The notes under the pieces: model-generated
Databases searched by the model: none
What the model was told of the DNA's origin: nothing
Seen by the model: the letters and a program-made list of their open reading frames with translations, nothing else
Shown: one piece after another, positions 13,926 to 14,020 of the stretch
Numbering within the stretch: the stretch's first letter is position 1
Layout of the letters: every line of letters starts with the position of its first letter
NCBI GenBank assembly: GCA_964561495.1
Contig: CAZLPW010000054.1
Coordinates: forward strand, 1-14,020
Length of the DNA stretch: 14,020 nt
Origin: CAZLPW01 sp964561495
GTDB taxonomy: Bacteria > Fidelibacterota > Marinisomatia > Marinisomatales > UBA1611
Direction of reading: 5' to 3'
Translations under genes and position numbers: made by a program

Positions 13926-14020
13926 CGAAATGGCTCAGTTACAATAATCTGATTGCACATGAATGTTTCAACTTACCGCTGCTCCTTTCCAGGCCTGACG
14001 GGGTTCATTAAAAACTCACC
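13926..14020 (-). ncRNA. ffs: Signal recognition particle RNA (4.5S-type), 5' end outside the window
   Basis: The SRP RNA binds Ffh and guides ribosomes making membrane proteins to FtsY. The conserved apical hairpin is clear on the minus strand at 13979-13997: CAGG-CCT-GGAA-AGG-AGCAG, with the GGAA tetraloop at 13987-13990. Compared with E. coli (CAGG-UCC-GGAA-GGA-AGCAG), both sides of the closing helix change together, which is good evidence for a real RNA. A 3' segment with TGTGC and an ACTGAGCC end follows, so I place the 3' end at about 13926; this boundary is approximate. The 5' strand is cut by the window edge. SRP RNA just upstream of dnaX is a frequent arrangement. Confidence 0.85.

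Noticed and set aside
1..14020. Defence system, CRISPR array, prophage, integron or tRNA gene
   Set aside because: I looked on both strands for regularly spaced repeats, transposase or integrase motifs, nuclease/helicase pairs and cloverleaf patterns and saw none.

Overview
The window is AT-rich bacterial chromosomal DNA. It looks like a draft scaffold from a single-cell or metagenome assembly, because two runs of ten Ns (3853-3862 and 5178-5187) each interrupt a gene. Two lipoproteins with a very short lipobox, a TlpA-type protein with a long N-terminal region, little Shine-Dalgarno use in the left half and frequent TTG starts suggest the FCB side of Bacteria. My best guess is a marine Marinimicrobia (SAR406)-like lineage. 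That placement is inference from style and gene order, not a search result.

Left, accessory part (1-6415). A minus-strand surface lipoprotein gene with Ig/FN3-like domains runs off the left edge through a probable one-base frameshift. It diverges from a plus-strand pair: a thioredoxin-fold TlpA-like lipoprotein and a membrane-anchored SGNH/GDSL hydrolase. The hydrolase gene is split by a scaffold join that duplicates 59 bp. Next, on the minus strand, lies a low-molecular-weight protein tyrosine phosphatase gene broken by the second gap, with a possible 37-residue ORF before it and a possible 48-residue one-helix membrane protein after it. A plus-strand histone-deacetylase-fold amidohydrolase gene follows.

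Middle (6416-6782). No protein gene is seen. It holds a compact candidate small RNA with its own promoter-like elements and a strong hairpin followed by eight Ts.

Right, conserved part (6783-14020). All genes are on the minus strand, in transcription order: SRP RNA (partial), dnaX, ybaB, recR, pgsA, pgpA, cinA, thpR, recA, recX. Spacing is tight, with ATGA overlaps at pgpA/cinA and cinA/thpR and stop codons embedded in the ribosome sites of ybaB and recA. It is a replication, repair and phospholipid housekeeping block: the clamp-loader subunit, RecR and its usual partner YbaB, two consecutive steps of phosphatidylglycerol synthesis, then RecA and its modulator RecX.

I found no defence system, mobile element, CRISPR array or tRNA. 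The points most worth a second look are the candidate small RNA at about 6514-6603, the apparent ATT start of pgsA, the loss of all zinc-binding cysteines in DnaX, the unannotated small membrane-protein ORF, and assembly errors that hide two real genes and truncate a third.
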